A stretch of DNA of 64,000 nt from Pseudomonas sp. (GTDB lineage Bacteria; Pseudomonadota; Gammaproteobacteria; Pseudomonadales; Pseudomonadaceae): NCBI RefSeq assembly GCF_030690725.1, contig NZ_JAUYGD010000036.1:44247-108246 (forward strand), read 5' to 3'. How positions within the stretch are numbered: the first letter of the stretch is position 1; every line of letters starts with the position of its first letter. The position numbers and the translations under genes are program-made. The notes beneath the pieces were generated by a model. It searched no databases and was not told the DNA's origin. It worked only from the letters and a program-made list of their open reading frames with translations. Of this stretch, positions 47,993 through 55,791 are shown piece by piece.

Positions 47993-49381
47993 TCAAACCG
48001 TACGCGAGAAGTTGCCCTTCTGCGCGTCACCGAGATAGGCGTCGAAGACCATGGCCACGCTGCGCATCATCAGATGCCCCTGTGGCAGCAGCACCAGAGC
48101 ATCGTCATGGATTTCCACCAGGCGATCCGCTACATGCTCCTCGAGTGCCGCCAGGGAGTCGGCGAAGTAGTCCTTGAAGTCAATCCCGTGACGCGCCTCG
48201 ACAGTGGCGAAGTCGATCCGTCCATGGCACATCAGGGCGCTGATCACCTCGCGGCGCAGCAGGTCGTCGGCGTTCAGGCGGTAGCCGCGATGCACCGGCA
48301 GCAGGCCCTGATCGAGGCGCGCGTAGTACTTCGAGAGTTCCTTGACGCTCTGGCTGTAGCTGTCGCCGACGTTGCCGATCGAGGACACGCCGAGGCCGAT
48401 CAGGTCGCAATCGGCATGGGTGGAATAACCCTGGAAATTACGCTGCAAGGTGCCATTGGCGCGGGCCAGGGCCAGCTCGTCATCCGGCCGGGCGAAATGG
48501 TCCATGCCGATATACACGTAGCCAGCGTCGGTCAGGCGCTTGATAGTCAGCTCCAGCAGCTCCAGTTTGCGCTCCGGCGGCGGCATGTCTTCGCGACGTA
48601 TCAGCCGTTGCGCGCGCACCATTTCCGGCAGGTGGGCATAGCTGTAGGCGGCGATACGGTCCGGGCGCAGGGCGATGATCTTACTCAGGGTGACGTCGAA
48701 ACTGGCCACCGTCTGCAGCGGCAGGCCGTAGATCAGGTCGACGCTGACTGACTTGAAGCGCGCCTCGCGCGCGGCGGCGACCAGGGCGTAGACCTGTTCC
48801 TCGCTCTGCACCCGGTTGACTGCCGCCTGTACATCCGCATCGAAGTCCTGCACGCCGAAGCTCAGGCGGTTGAAGCCGAGCCCACGCAAATGCTGGATCT
48901 GTTCGGTGCTGATGGTGCGCGGGTCGACCTCGATGGAGAACTCGTGATCGTCGCTGTCATCCATATTGAACGCCTGGTGCAAGGTGGCCATCAGGTCGGC
49001 CAGTTGTTCACTGGTCAGATAGGTCGGCGTACCGCCACCCAGGTGCAGCTGAGTCAGCTTGCGCGTGCTGTCGAACAACGCCGCCTGCATGGCGATCTCG
49101 CGCTTGAGATAGGTCAGGTACTCCACCGCGCGGTGGGTCTTCTTGGTGATGATCTTGTTGCAGGCGCAGTAGTAGCAAAGGCTCTGGCAGAACGGGATGT
49201 GGATATACAACGACAACGGCTTGGGTGCGACCGCCTGATTGCTGGCGGCAACGGCGTTCTGATAATCGTCCATGGCAAACGCCTGATGGAACTGCGGCGC
49301 GGTGGGATAAGAGGTATAGCGCGGCCCCGGTCGATCGTACTTCTCGACCAGCGCGCGATTGAAGTTCAGCGATTGGTCCAT
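47993..49381 (-). CDS. hemN: Oxygen-independent coproporphyrinogen III dehydrogenase HemN
   Basis: HemN is a radical-SAM enzyme that decarboxylates coproporphyrinogen III to protoporphyrinogen IX without oxygen, allowing haem synthesis under anoxia. The 462-residue product has the HemN-type cluster motif CxxxCxxC (CQSLCYYC) within YIHIPFCQSLCYYCACNK (near residue 63), the SAM glycines HLGGGTPT, and the HemN C-terminal domain. The 462-residue length excludes the shorter HemW-type proteins. An AGAGGTGG ribosome binding site precedes the ATG. A FNR/ANR-type box lies about 195 bp upstream. Confidence 0.97.
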   Translation of the reverse strand: MDQSLNFNRALVEKYDRPGPRYTSYPTAPQFHQAFAMDDYQNAVAASNQAVAPKPLSLYIHIPFCQSLCYYCACNKIITKKTHRAVEYLTYLKREIAMQAALFDSTRKLTQLHLGGGTPTYLTSEQLADLMATLHQAFNMDDSDDHEFSIEVDPRTISTEQIQHLRGLGFNRLSFGVQDFDADVQAAVNRVQSEEQVYALVAAAREARFKSVSVDLIYGLPLQTVASFDVTLSKIIALRPDRIAAYSYAHLPEMVRAQRLIRREDMPPPERKLELLELTIKRLTDAGYVYIGMDHFARPDDELALARANGTLQRNFQGYSTHADCDLIGLGVSSIGNVGDSYSQSVKELSKYYARLDQGLLPVHRGYRLNADDLLRREVISALMCHGRIDFATVEARHGIDFKDYFADSLAALEEHVADRLVEIHDDALVLLPQGHLMMRSVAMVFDAYLGDAQKGNFSRTV

Positions 49382-49574
49382 GTTCGACCACCTCTATAGT
49401 GTGAAAGTCGCGTGGCGACGACCTCCCGCTAACTTTATACCTCCGGGAGAAGGCGGCGCGAAGCGCCGGATGCGAGAGGAGTGAATAGGTAGACCGGCGG
49501 AAAAAACACCCACCCGGTTCGGTAGCTGGGATTATGCCGCGATTGTAGGGCGCGTGTCCGAGCGTCGTACCTGA

Positions 49575-49588
49575 TTGAAGTCAATCAA
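49575..49588. promoter_or_regulatory. ANR/FNR-type box upstream of hemN
   Basis: TTGAAGTCAATCAA matches TTGAT-N4-ATCAA with one mismatch. It lies 194 bp upstream of hemN in the otherwise gene-free 49382-49750 interval, and about 160 bp downstream of the nrdG stop. Confidence 0.6.
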
Positions 49589-49750
49589 GGCGCAGATGAT
49601 CGTGAGAGCGATGACGCTCCGCGTGGGCATGCAGCTCTCGATGCTCCAGCGTCCATAATGCCTATCCAGCTCGCAGGTTGAGCCGTGCCACGTTGACTGA
49701 GCTACGCGAAACCCACGAGCTACAGGCATCAGCGATGACCTGTCGCGCGG

Positions 49751-50449
49751 TCAATGATCGCGCAACTCGAAATGAGGGAACAGCTGTGCCAGGCGCAGCC
49801 ACAGCTCGCCCGCCTCGTGCGGCGTCGCGGTCATGGGCAGCTCCGGGTCGAGCATGTGCGCGCTGCGCACCAGCTGCACGGCGAAGCGTTTGACGCCGAA
49901 GGCTTGCAGGCGCTGGCCGATGCGCCAGAGCTTTTCCACATCCAACAGGTGCCAGTGTACGGTGGTGCGGCATTCGTAATCCACGCCGCTGACCAGCAGG
50001 TGTTCCAGACTGCGCCAGTTGGCCTTGCCGCTGCCACTGACCCCGGTGATCAGCTCGGCATCTTCGGCCAGGGCCTTGATGTCGAAACCAACCCAATCCG
50101 CCGCCTTGAGCGCCCAGGAAAACGCCCAGGGCTTGATCCCGGCACTGTGCAGTCCGACGCGATAACCCAGCTGACGCACCTGCTCCATCGCCGGCACCAG
50201 ACCACCCTGCAGGGTCGCCTCGCCGCCGCTGAACACTACCGCCTGCAACAGGCCCTGACGCCGCTGGAGGAACCCCAACACCTGCGACCAGGCGATCTCC
50301 TGCTCGCCACGGGCTGCGATCAGTTGCGGGTTGTGGCAATAACGACAACGCCAGGCGCAGCCCTGACAGAACAGCACACAGGCCAGCAGCCCGGGGTAGT
50401 CGAGGGTGGTCAGGGGCACCATGCCCCCGACCCGTAGCACTCTGCTCAC
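49751..50449 (-). CDS. nrdG: Anaerobic RNR activase NrdG (GTG start)
   Basis: NrdG is the radical-SAM activase that generates the glycyl radical on NrdD. The 232-residue protein shows the CxxxCxxC cluster motif in FCQGCAWRCRYCHNPQL (near residue 34) and the FSGGEATLQGG glycine-rich SAM segment. It starts with GTG at 50449, overlapping by four bases the stop of the 55-residue glycyl-radical ORF, so the activase and its immediate substrate are co-translated. It belongs to the Pseudomonas/Bdellovibrio-type NrdG group (larger than the 154-residue E. coli protein). Confidence 0.93.
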   Translation of the reverse strand: MSRVLRVGGMVPLTTLDYPGLLACVLFCQGCAWRCRYCHNPQLIAARGEQEIAWSQVLGFLQRRQGLLQAVVFSGGEATLQGGLVPAMEQVRQLGYRVGLHSAGIKPWAFSWALKAADWVGFDIKALAEDAELITGVSGSGKANWRSLEHLLVSGVDYECRTTVHWHLLDVEKLWRIGQRLQAFGVKRFAVQLVRSAHMLDPELPMTATPHEAGELWLRLAQLFPHFELRDH

Positions 50450-50613
50450 GCAGTGCGTACTCGCGCCGCCGCTTCGGTGAAGTGCTGACGCTCATGGTGC
50501 TCGGACTGCTTGCCCGGGTTGAATGCGGTGACCGGCCGGTGATAGCCCATCACCCGAGTCCAGACCTCGCAGCGCTGGCGTTGTTCTGCGGGGAGTTGCT
50601 GTGTGCTTTGCAT
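50446..50613 (-). CDS. Separate glycyl-radical C-terminal domain of NrdD
   Basis: This is a 55-residue ORF, MQSTQQLPAEQRQRCEVW..., with the motif RVMGYHRPVTAFNPGKQ. In E. coli NrdD the equivalent C-terminal stretch (RRVCGYLG...FNAGKQEE) carries the catalytic glycyl radical on the glycine of RVCGY. The main nrdD gene here ends before this point. The ORF has an AAGGAG ribosome binding site at correct spacing and its stop overlaps the nrdG start, so it is translated independently. It probably supplies the radical-bearing tail in trans. Confidence 0.85.
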   Translation of the reverse strand: MQSTQQLPAEQRQRCEVWTRVMGYHRPVTAFNPGKQSEHHERQHFTEAAARVRTA

Positions 50614-50693
50614 GGTGTTGCTCCTTGCTGTGGGGAAACGGAAAATTCCAGGCGTGGACCTGTTGCCTGCGTCACTGTTTGTGGGAGGTTTTT

Positions 50694-50716
50694 TGTGGGA
50701 GGGGCTTCAGCCGCGA
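50694..50716. repeat. REP half-element between nrdD and the small ORF
   Basis: TGTGGGAGGGGCTTCAGCCGCGA is a typical Pseudomonas REP motif. It occupies part of the 134-bp gap between the nrdD stop and the 55-residue ORF. Confidence 0.7.
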
Positions 50717-50747
50717 TCCGCCCGCAACACCGGCAGATCGCCAGCGA

Positions 50748-52754
50748 TCAGGCACAGCTTTGCTGCTTGTGCAGCAGCGCTTCGTCGCATTTAGGGCAGA
50801 ACTCGTGTTCGCCATCCAGGTAGCCATGTACCGGGCAGATGGAAAAGGTCGGGGTAATCGTCAGGTACGGCAGGCGGAAACGCCCCAGGGCGTTGCGCAC
50901 CAATTGTTTGCAGGCCTGGATCGAGGAAATCCGCTCGGCCATGTACAGGTGCAGCACGGTGCCGCCGGTGTACTTGCACTGCAGTTCGTCCTGCAGTTCC
51001 AGCGCCTCGAAGGGGTCGTCGGTGAAGCCCACCGGCAATTGCGAGGAGTTGGTGTAGTAAGGCGCTTCGCTACTGCCGGCCTGGAGAATGTCCGGGTAAC
51101 GCTTGCGGTCTTCCTTGGCGAAGCGGTAGGTGGTGCCCTCGGCCGGGGTGGCTTCGAGGTTGTACATCTGCCCGGTTTCTTCCTGGAAGCGCACCAGGGT
51201 GGCCCGCACATGGTCGAGCAGATGCAGGGCGAATTCACGCCCCTTCGGCGTATGCATGCCCTCTTGGTCAGCGGTGAAGTTGCGCAGCATCTCGTGCATG
51301 CCATTCAGGCCGATAGTCGAGAAGTGATTGCGCAGGGTGCCCAGGTAACGCTTGGTATAGGGATAGAGACCGGCGTCCATATGGTGCTGGATCACCTTGC
51401 GCTTGACCTCCAGGCTCTCCATCGCCAGCTCCATCAACTGGTCGAGGCGCTTGAGCAGACCCTGGGTGTCGCCCTTATAGAGGTAACCCAGGCGCGCACA
51501 GTTGATCGTCACCACACCCAGCGAGCCGGTCTGCTCGGCCGAGCCGAACAGGCCGCCACCGCGCTTGAGCAGTTCGCGCACGTCCAGTTGCAGGCGGCAG
51601 CACATCGAGCGCACCTGATTGGGCTGCATGTCCGAGTTGAGGAAGTTCTGGAAGTACGGCAGGCCGTAGCGTGCAGTCATCTCGAACAGACGGTCGGCGT
51701 TCTCGCTGTCCCAGGGAAAGTCGTGGGTGATGTTGTAAGTCGGGATCGGGAAGGTGAACACCCTGCCCATGGCGTCGCCGGCCTGCATCACTTCGATATA
51801 GGCGCGGTTGATCAACTCCATCTCAGCCTGCAGCTCGCCATAGGCGAAGGGCATTTCCACCCCGCCGATATAGGGGATCTGCTCGCGCAGGTCTTCCGGG
51901 CAGACCCAGTCGAAGGTCAGGTTGGTGAACGGCGTCTGGGTGCCCCAGCGCGACGGCACATTGAGGTTATAGATGAACTCCTGGATAGCCTGGCGCACCT
52001 CGGCAAACCCCAGGTTGTCCTTGCGCACATAGGGCGCCAGGTAGGTATCGAAGGAACTGAAGGCCTGGGCCCCGGCCCACTCGTTCTGCAAGGTGCCGAG
52101 GAAGTTGACCATCTGCCCCAGGGCGCTGGACAGGTGCTTGGGCGGCCCCGCCTCGACCCGTCCGGGAATGCCGTTGAACCCCTCGTTGAGCAGGCTGCGC
52201 AGCGACCAGCCGGCGCAGTAACCGGCGAGCATGTCGAGGTCGTGGACATGCAGGTCGGCCTCGCGGTGAGCCTGGCCGATTTCCGGGCTGTACACCTCGT
52301 CCAGCCAATAGTTGGCGGTGACCTTGCCCGACACGTTGAGAATCAGGCCGCCGAGGGAATAGCCCTGGTTGGCGTTGGCCCGTACTCGCCAGTCCTCGCG
52401 CGACAGGTATTCGTTCATCGACGCCGCCACATCCACCAGCGCCTTGCGATCACGGCGCAACCGGCCATGACGCTCGCGGTACACGATATAGGCGCGCGCG
52501 GTCTGGTAGAATCCGGCCTCCATCAACACCCGCTCGACGCGATCCTGCACCTGCTCGACATCGATACTGGGCAAGTCCAGCAGGCGCAGCAGCACCGCTT
52601 CGGCCAACTCCCCCGCCAGTACCTCGTCGAACTCGCCACTGGCCTCGCCCGCCGCGACGATCGCCTGACGAATCTTGCCGAGATCGAACGCGGCAATGCT
52701 GCCATCGCGCTTGCATAATTGCTGAGGATGAAGGGTCTTAACCGGGCTAAGCAT
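50748..52754 (-). CDS. nrdD: Anaerobic ribonucleoside-triphosphate reductase NrdD, large part
   Basis: This is the class III ribonucleotide reductase catalytic chain, which makes dNTPs without oxygen. The 668-residue product has an N-terminal ATP-cone (QLCKRDGSIAAFDLGKIRQAI, ~10-100), the ten-stranded barrel with conserved segments (SMCCRLQLDVRELLKRGGGL), and ends with a zinc-binding CPVHGYLDGEHEFCPKC. It then stops. The usual RVxGY glycyl-radical segment is absent and is encoded separately downstream. The start at 52754 has an AGGAG ribosome binding site; the longer frame lacks one. ANR and NrdR boxes lie directly upstream. Confidence 0.93.
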   Translation of the reverse strand: MLSPVKTLHPQQLCKRDGSIAAFDLGKIRQAIVAAGEASGEFDEVLAGELAEAVLLRLLDLPSIDVEQVQDRVERVLMEAGFYQTARAYIVYRERHGRLRRDRKALVDVAASMNEYLSREDWRVRANANQGYSLGGLILNVSGKVTANYWLDEVYSPEIGQAHREADLHVHDLDMLAGYCAGWSLRSLLNEGFNGIPGRVEAGPPKHLSSALGQMVNFLGTLQNEWAGAQAFSSFDTYLAPYVRKDNLGFAEVRQAIQEFIYNLNVPSRWGTQTPFTNLTFDWVCPEDLREQIPYIGGVEMPFAYGELQAEMELINRAYIEVMQAGDAMGRVFTFPIPTYNITHDFPWDSENADRLFEMTARYGLPYFQNFLNSDMQPNQVRSMCCRLQLDVRELLKRGGGLFGSAEQTGSLGVVTINCARLGYLYKGDTQGLLKRLDQLMELAMESLEVKRKVIQHHMDAGLYPYTKRYLGTLRNHFSTIGLNGMHEMLRNFTADQEGMHTPKGREFALHLLDHVRATLVRFQEETGQMYNLEATPAEGTTYRFAKEDRKRYPDILQAGSSEAPYYTNSSQLPVGFTDDPFEALELQDELQCKYTGGTVLHLYMAERISSIQACKQLVRNALGRFRLPYLTITPTFSICPVHGYLDGEHEFCPKCDEALLHKQQSCA

Positions 52755-52765
52755 GTCGTCTCCTG

Positions 52766-52781
52766 ACACCACATATAGACA
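52766..52781. promoter_or_regulatory. NrdR box 1 upstream of nrdD
   Basis: ACACCACATATAGACA partially matches the NrdR consensus ACACWATATMTWGTGT (left half and centre good, right half poor). It begins 31 bp before box 2, the spacing characteristic of paired NrdR boxes. Confidence 0.55.
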
Positions 52782-52796
52782 TTTATTTGTCTTGAA

Positions 52797-52812
52797 ACAC
52801 AATATGCAGTGG
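52797..52812. promoter_or_regulatory. NrdR box 2 upstream of nrdD
   Basis: ACACAATATGCAGTGG matches the NrdR consensus at 13 of 16 positions. It is 43 bp upstream of the nrdD start and lies between the start and the ANR box. Confidence 0.65.
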
Positions 52813-52840
52813 AAGTTACCCGAGAAAGGCCCGCCCGAGC

Positions 52841-52854
52841 TTGACCTCGATCAA
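52841..52854. promoter_or_regulatory. ANR/FNR-type box upstream of nrdD
   Basis: TTGACCTCGATCAA matches TTGAT-N4-ATCAA with one mismatch, 87 bp upstream of the nrdD start. The position suits an activator site upstream of a promoter near the NrdR boxes. Confidence 0.7.
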
Positions 52855-52937
52855 GGATCGTCGAACACGGTTCACGACGAATAAACCGGCCTTGTAGTCA
52901 TCCGCTATTGCGCACGCCGTTGGTGTCGAGGCCACCC

Positions 52938-52987
52938 TGTGGCAGCGGCTTCAGCCGCGAAATTCTCGGATACATCCGCTCCTGCAG
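52938..52987. repeat. REP-like element
   Basis: TGTGGCAGCGGCTTCAGCCGCGA is followed by TCGGATACATCCGCTCCTGCA, a variant of the common Pseudomonas REP arms. The rest of 52855-53054 shows no gene. Confidence 0.65.
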
Positions 52988-53054
52988 GGTTCTTTATGTG
53001 CATTGCATCTACGCCATCCTGACCACACCCGTTCTGGCCTCCAAGCGCACGAGC

Positions 53055-53097
53055 AAAAACGGCAGTCTGCTCAAAATTTGAGCAGACTGCCGTTTTT
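53055..53097. terminator. Perfect palindrome, bidirectional terminator
   Basis: A 43-bp inverted repeat with arms of 21 bases begins AAAAACGGCAGTCTGCTC and ends in the exact complement with TTTTT. The A-tract and T-tract on either side make it a plausible terminator in both directions. It would end transcription of the minus-strand ORF at 53154-53393. Confidence 0.7.
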
Positions 53098-53153
53098 ATG
53101 AAACATCCGGGTTAAGTGCGATCCCGCCACGTTTCTGGACAGTGGCGTAAAGC

Positions 53154-53393
53154 TTAACTACCTTCATCTTTACTTAATTTCATGACACCCGACCATGGCC
53201 CCTGAAGCAGGCGGACGCGGGTGAAATCGTGAATATCCACATTGCCTACTGGCCAATCTCTGAACTCAGCTTTCAGGCAATAGTCGGCGAATCGCGAATC
53301 GAAGTCGCTAGCGTCAGGAGGCACAGCCGCAGCGATCTGCCGGACACTTTCCAACTGCACCTTCAACCAGGAATGCAGCCGTGCAAAAAGCAC
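53154..53393 (-). CDS. Hypothetical protein (doubtful)
   Basis: A 79-codon frame starts GTG (LFARLHSWLKVQLESVRQIA...) and ends KLSKDEGS. It has no recognised family, no clear ribosome binding site, and overlaps the start of the small membrane ORF on the other strand by 13 bp. The bidirectional terminator 57 bp downstream lends weak support. Alternatively this 240-bp stretch is the promoter region of the nor genes. Confidence 0.3.
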   Translation of the reverse strand: MLFARLHSWLKVQLESVRQIAAAVPPDASDFDSRFADYCLKAEFRDWPVGNVDIHDFTRVRLLQGPWSGVMKLSKDEGS

Positions 53394-53491
53394 TGAAGAT
53401 AGTCAGCTTCGTGATCCTTGCGCTGATGGCCGGCGCAGTCGTCTATGCCGGGCTTATCGGCATCACCTACTGGACCGGCATCGGCGTCTAG
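53381..53491 (+). CDS. Small single-helix membrane protein upstream of norC
   Basis: A 36-residue ORF with GTG start: a basic N-terminus (VQKALK), then a hydrophobic helix (IVSFVILALMAGAVVYAGLIG), and a short aromatic tail ending TGIGV. It ends ten bases before the norC start. Small extra subunits are known for some NO reductases (for example NorH of Thermus) and many haem-copper oxidases, so an accessory or assembly role is plausible. The ORF is too short for certainty. Confidence 0.5.
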   Translation: MQKALKIVSFVILALMAGAVVYAGLIGITYWTGIGV

Positions 53492-53501
53492 AGAGTTGGC
53501 A

Positions 53502-54371
53502 ATGAATAAACGACAAACACGCTCGTTCGCTCTGATATCGACCGCTATCGCTGTTGTTGTATTTCTTGGCCTGACAGTCGACAGTCACCGACAGTTCCCC
53601 AAACTGACCAATGCCGACCAGATCACCCCGCAAGTCACGCGCGGCAAGGATGTCTGGCACCAGTACAACTGCATCAATTGCCACACCCTGTTCGGCGAGG
53701 GCGCCTATTACGCCCCCGATCTGACGAAAATCTCCCAGCAGCGCGGCGCACCCTATCTCACGGCCTTCCTCAAGGATCCCTCCAAGTTCTACGACGAGCA
53801 GCGCCATCGCCGGCTGATGCCAAACCTGAACCTCGACGACGAGGAAATCGCCGGGCTGATCGCCTTCCTTGACTGGGTGAGCAAGGTCGACAACCAAGGC
53901 TGGCCGCCACGACCGATTCTGGTCACTGGCTCGTCGATCCCCGGTACGGACCTGTCGGTGGCACAACAGGACGTCTCCGGCTCGACCCCATCCGAGAGCC
54001 TCCTGCCGCCTGGTGCCCGCCCGATCTCCGGTACAGAAGACCCGATCGCCCTCGGTGAAGCGCTGTTTCGCACGGCTACACCAGTGTGTAGCGCCTGCCA
54101 CTCCATTGCGCCGGGGGTCAATCTTGCCGGGCCAACGCTCGCCGGGTTGGCCAGCCGGGCCAAACAGGTCATCGCCTCCGCCGACTACCAGGGCGACGCC
54201 AAGGACGTCGAAGGCTTCATTCGCGAATCCATAATCACGCCGAGCGCCTACCTCCATCCCGGCGAAATGTATTCAGCCGACGGCATGTCTTTCATGCCCA
54301 ACACCTACCCCAAATCGCTGACGCCTGAACAGATCGACCAACTGGTCGCCTATCTGGCGTCCTTCCAGTAA
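53502..54371 (+). CDS. norC: Two-haem NO reductase subunit NorC
   Basis: NorC is the membrane-anchored cytochrome c that feeds electrons to NorB. A normal NorC is about 146 residues with one haem. This one has 289 residues: an N-terminal anchor helix (~8-26), a NorC domain with C57-IN-C60-H61 and the RRLMPNLNL methionine loop, a linker rich in Ser/Pro (~140-180), and a second cytochrome c domain with C196-SA-C199-H200 and a C-terminal GMSFMPN methionine. It is therefore a natural NorC-cytochrome c fusion. norB follows after 49 bp. Confidence 0.9.
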   Translation: MNKRQTRSFALISTAIAVVVFLGLTVDSHRQFPKLTNADQITPQVTRGKDVWHQYNCINCHTLFGEGAYYAPDLTKISQQRGAPYLTAFLKDPSKFYDEQRHRRLMPNLNLDDEEIAGLIAFLDWVSKVDNQGWPPRPILVTGSSIPGTDLSVAQQDVSGSTPSESLLPPGARPISGTEDPIALGEALFRTATPVCSACHSIAPGVNLAGPTLAGLASRAKQVIASADYQGDAKDVEGFIRESIITPSAYLHPGEMYSADGMSFMPNTYPKSLTPEQIDQLVAYLASFQ

Positions 54372-54420
54372 CCGCCGGTTGCCTCGTGCGCAACGGCGCA
54401 ACTGATCGCAGGGGATGACC

Positions 54421-55791
54421 ATGCGCTACAAGTCTCAATCCGTCGCCTACTGGTATTTCGCCGTCGCCATGGTGCTGTTCGGCCTGCAACTGGTCTTCGG
54501 TCTGCTCTCGGCGGCGAAGTACCTGGGGCCGGACCCGCTGCTACAGTTCCTGCCGTTCGATGTGACCAAGGTCATCCACACCAACCTGTTGATCGTCTGG
54601 GTGCTGACCGGGTTTATGGGCGCGACCTATTGGATGGTGCCCGACGAGTCACGCACCGAGTTGCATAGCACCAAGCTGGCGTACATCCAGCTCGGCTTGT
54701 GGACGGCCATGGGCGTCACCGCGATCATCGGCTACCTGTTCGGCTATGGCACCGGTAACAAGTTGCTCGAACAACCGCTGCCGCACAAGCTCGTGATCGT
54801 CATCTGCATGTTGATCTTCCTCTACAACATCGGCATGACGATCAAGAAATCCGGGCGTTTCACCACCACCGAAGGCGTGCTCTTGCTCGGCCTGGGCAGC
54901 GCCGCCGTGCTGTATGTTCCGGCCCTGCTGCATTACGAGAACTACACGGTCTCCATCTACTATCGCTGGTGGACCATCCACCTGTGGGTCGAAGGCGTCT
55001 GGGAGATGATCCAGGGCGCCTTCCTCGCCTACCTGCTGATACGTCTGTCCGGCGCCGACCGTGAAGTGATGGAAAAATGGCTGTACGTGATCGTCGGCCT
55101 GGTCTTCATCGCCGGCATCCTCGGCACCGCACACCATTATTACTGGGTCGGCGTGCCGGGTTACTGGTTGCCGATCGGAGGCGTCTTCAGCGCGCTGGAG
55201 CCCGCAGCGCTGGCCGGCATGGCGATATATGCCTACAACGCGTTACGCCGTTCCGGGCTCGCCCACCCCAATAAACTGGCGCTGCACTGGACCCTCGGCA
55301 GTGCGATCTTCACCCTGTTCGGCGCCGGTCTCCTGGGCTTGGCCCACACCTTTCCCGACGTTAACAAGTGGACCCACGGCACCCTGATTACCGCCATGCA
55401 TGGCCACGCGGCCTTCTACGGAGCCTACGCCATGATCATCCTGGCGATGATCACCTATGCCCTGCCGCGCATGACCCGGCGCAACGAGGAAGGCAGCAGC
55501 ATCGGTTATTGGGCGTTCTGGCTGCAGTTGGCGGGCATGTTCGGCATGACCCTGTCATTCGCCACCGCCGGCATCGCCCAGGTCTACCTCGAACGCATCC
55601 TCGGTATGGGCTACCTGGACGTGCAACTGAAGATCCAGGTGCACTTCCTGATGCTGGTGGCCACTGCGTCTCTCTTCGCCCTGGGTGTAGGGCTGTTCAT
55701 CTTCGATTTCTTCCGCCATGCGCCGCGCTTCGTTATCGACGAGCCCGATCCGGCTCTGGCAACGCCGCCGACCTCAGATGCTGCCTTATGA
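54421..55791 (+). CDS. norB: NO reductase large subunit NorB
   Basis: NorB is the 12-helix haem b/b3-FeB subunit that reduces two NO to N2O at the periplasmic side of the membrane. The 456-residue protein keeps the metal ligands: VIHTNLLIVW (haem b His), WVEGVWEM with the FeB-site glutamate, GTAHHYYW (FeB His pair), and HGHAAFYGAY (haem ligands). It is divergent from P. aeruginosa NorB, with shorter loops. The start at 54421 is preferred over 54415 because AGGGG lies six bases upstream. The stop overlaps norQ. Confidence 0.95.
   Translation: MRYKSQSVAYWYFAVAMVLFGLQLVFGLLSAAKYLGPDPLLQFLPFDVTKVIHTNLLIVWVLTGFMGATYWMVPDESRTELHSTKLAYIQLGLWTAMGVTAIIGYLFGYGTGNKLLEQPLPHKLVIVICMLIFLYNIGMTIKKSGRFTTTEGVLLLGLGSAAVLYVPALLHYENYTVSIYYRWWTIHLWVEGVWEMIQGAFLAYLLIRLSGADREVMEKWLYVIVGLVFIAGILGTAHHYYWVGVPGYWLPIGGVFSALEPAALAGMAIYAYNALRRSGLAHPNKLALHWTLGSAIFTLFGAGLLGLAHTFPDVNKWTHGTLITAMHGHAAFYGAYAMIILAMITYALPRMTRRNEEGSSIGYWAFWLQLAGMFGMTLSFATAGIAQVYLERILGMGYLDVQLKIQVHFLMLVATASLFALGVGLFIFDFFRHAPRFVIDEPDPALATPPTSDAAL

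Noticed and set aside
50614..50750. Simple frameshift or sequencing error joining nrdD and the glycyl-radical ORF
   Set aside because: The gap is 134 bp, contains REP DNA, and the small ORF has its own ribosome binding site and ATG; a single indel cannot join them.
53098..53380. ANR, DNR or sigma-54 site for the norCBQD cluster
   Set aside because: Searched by eye for TTGAT-N4-ATCAA-like and GG-N10-GC patterns; none was convincing. The nearest ANR box (52841) is about 540 bp from the small ORF and fits nrdD better.
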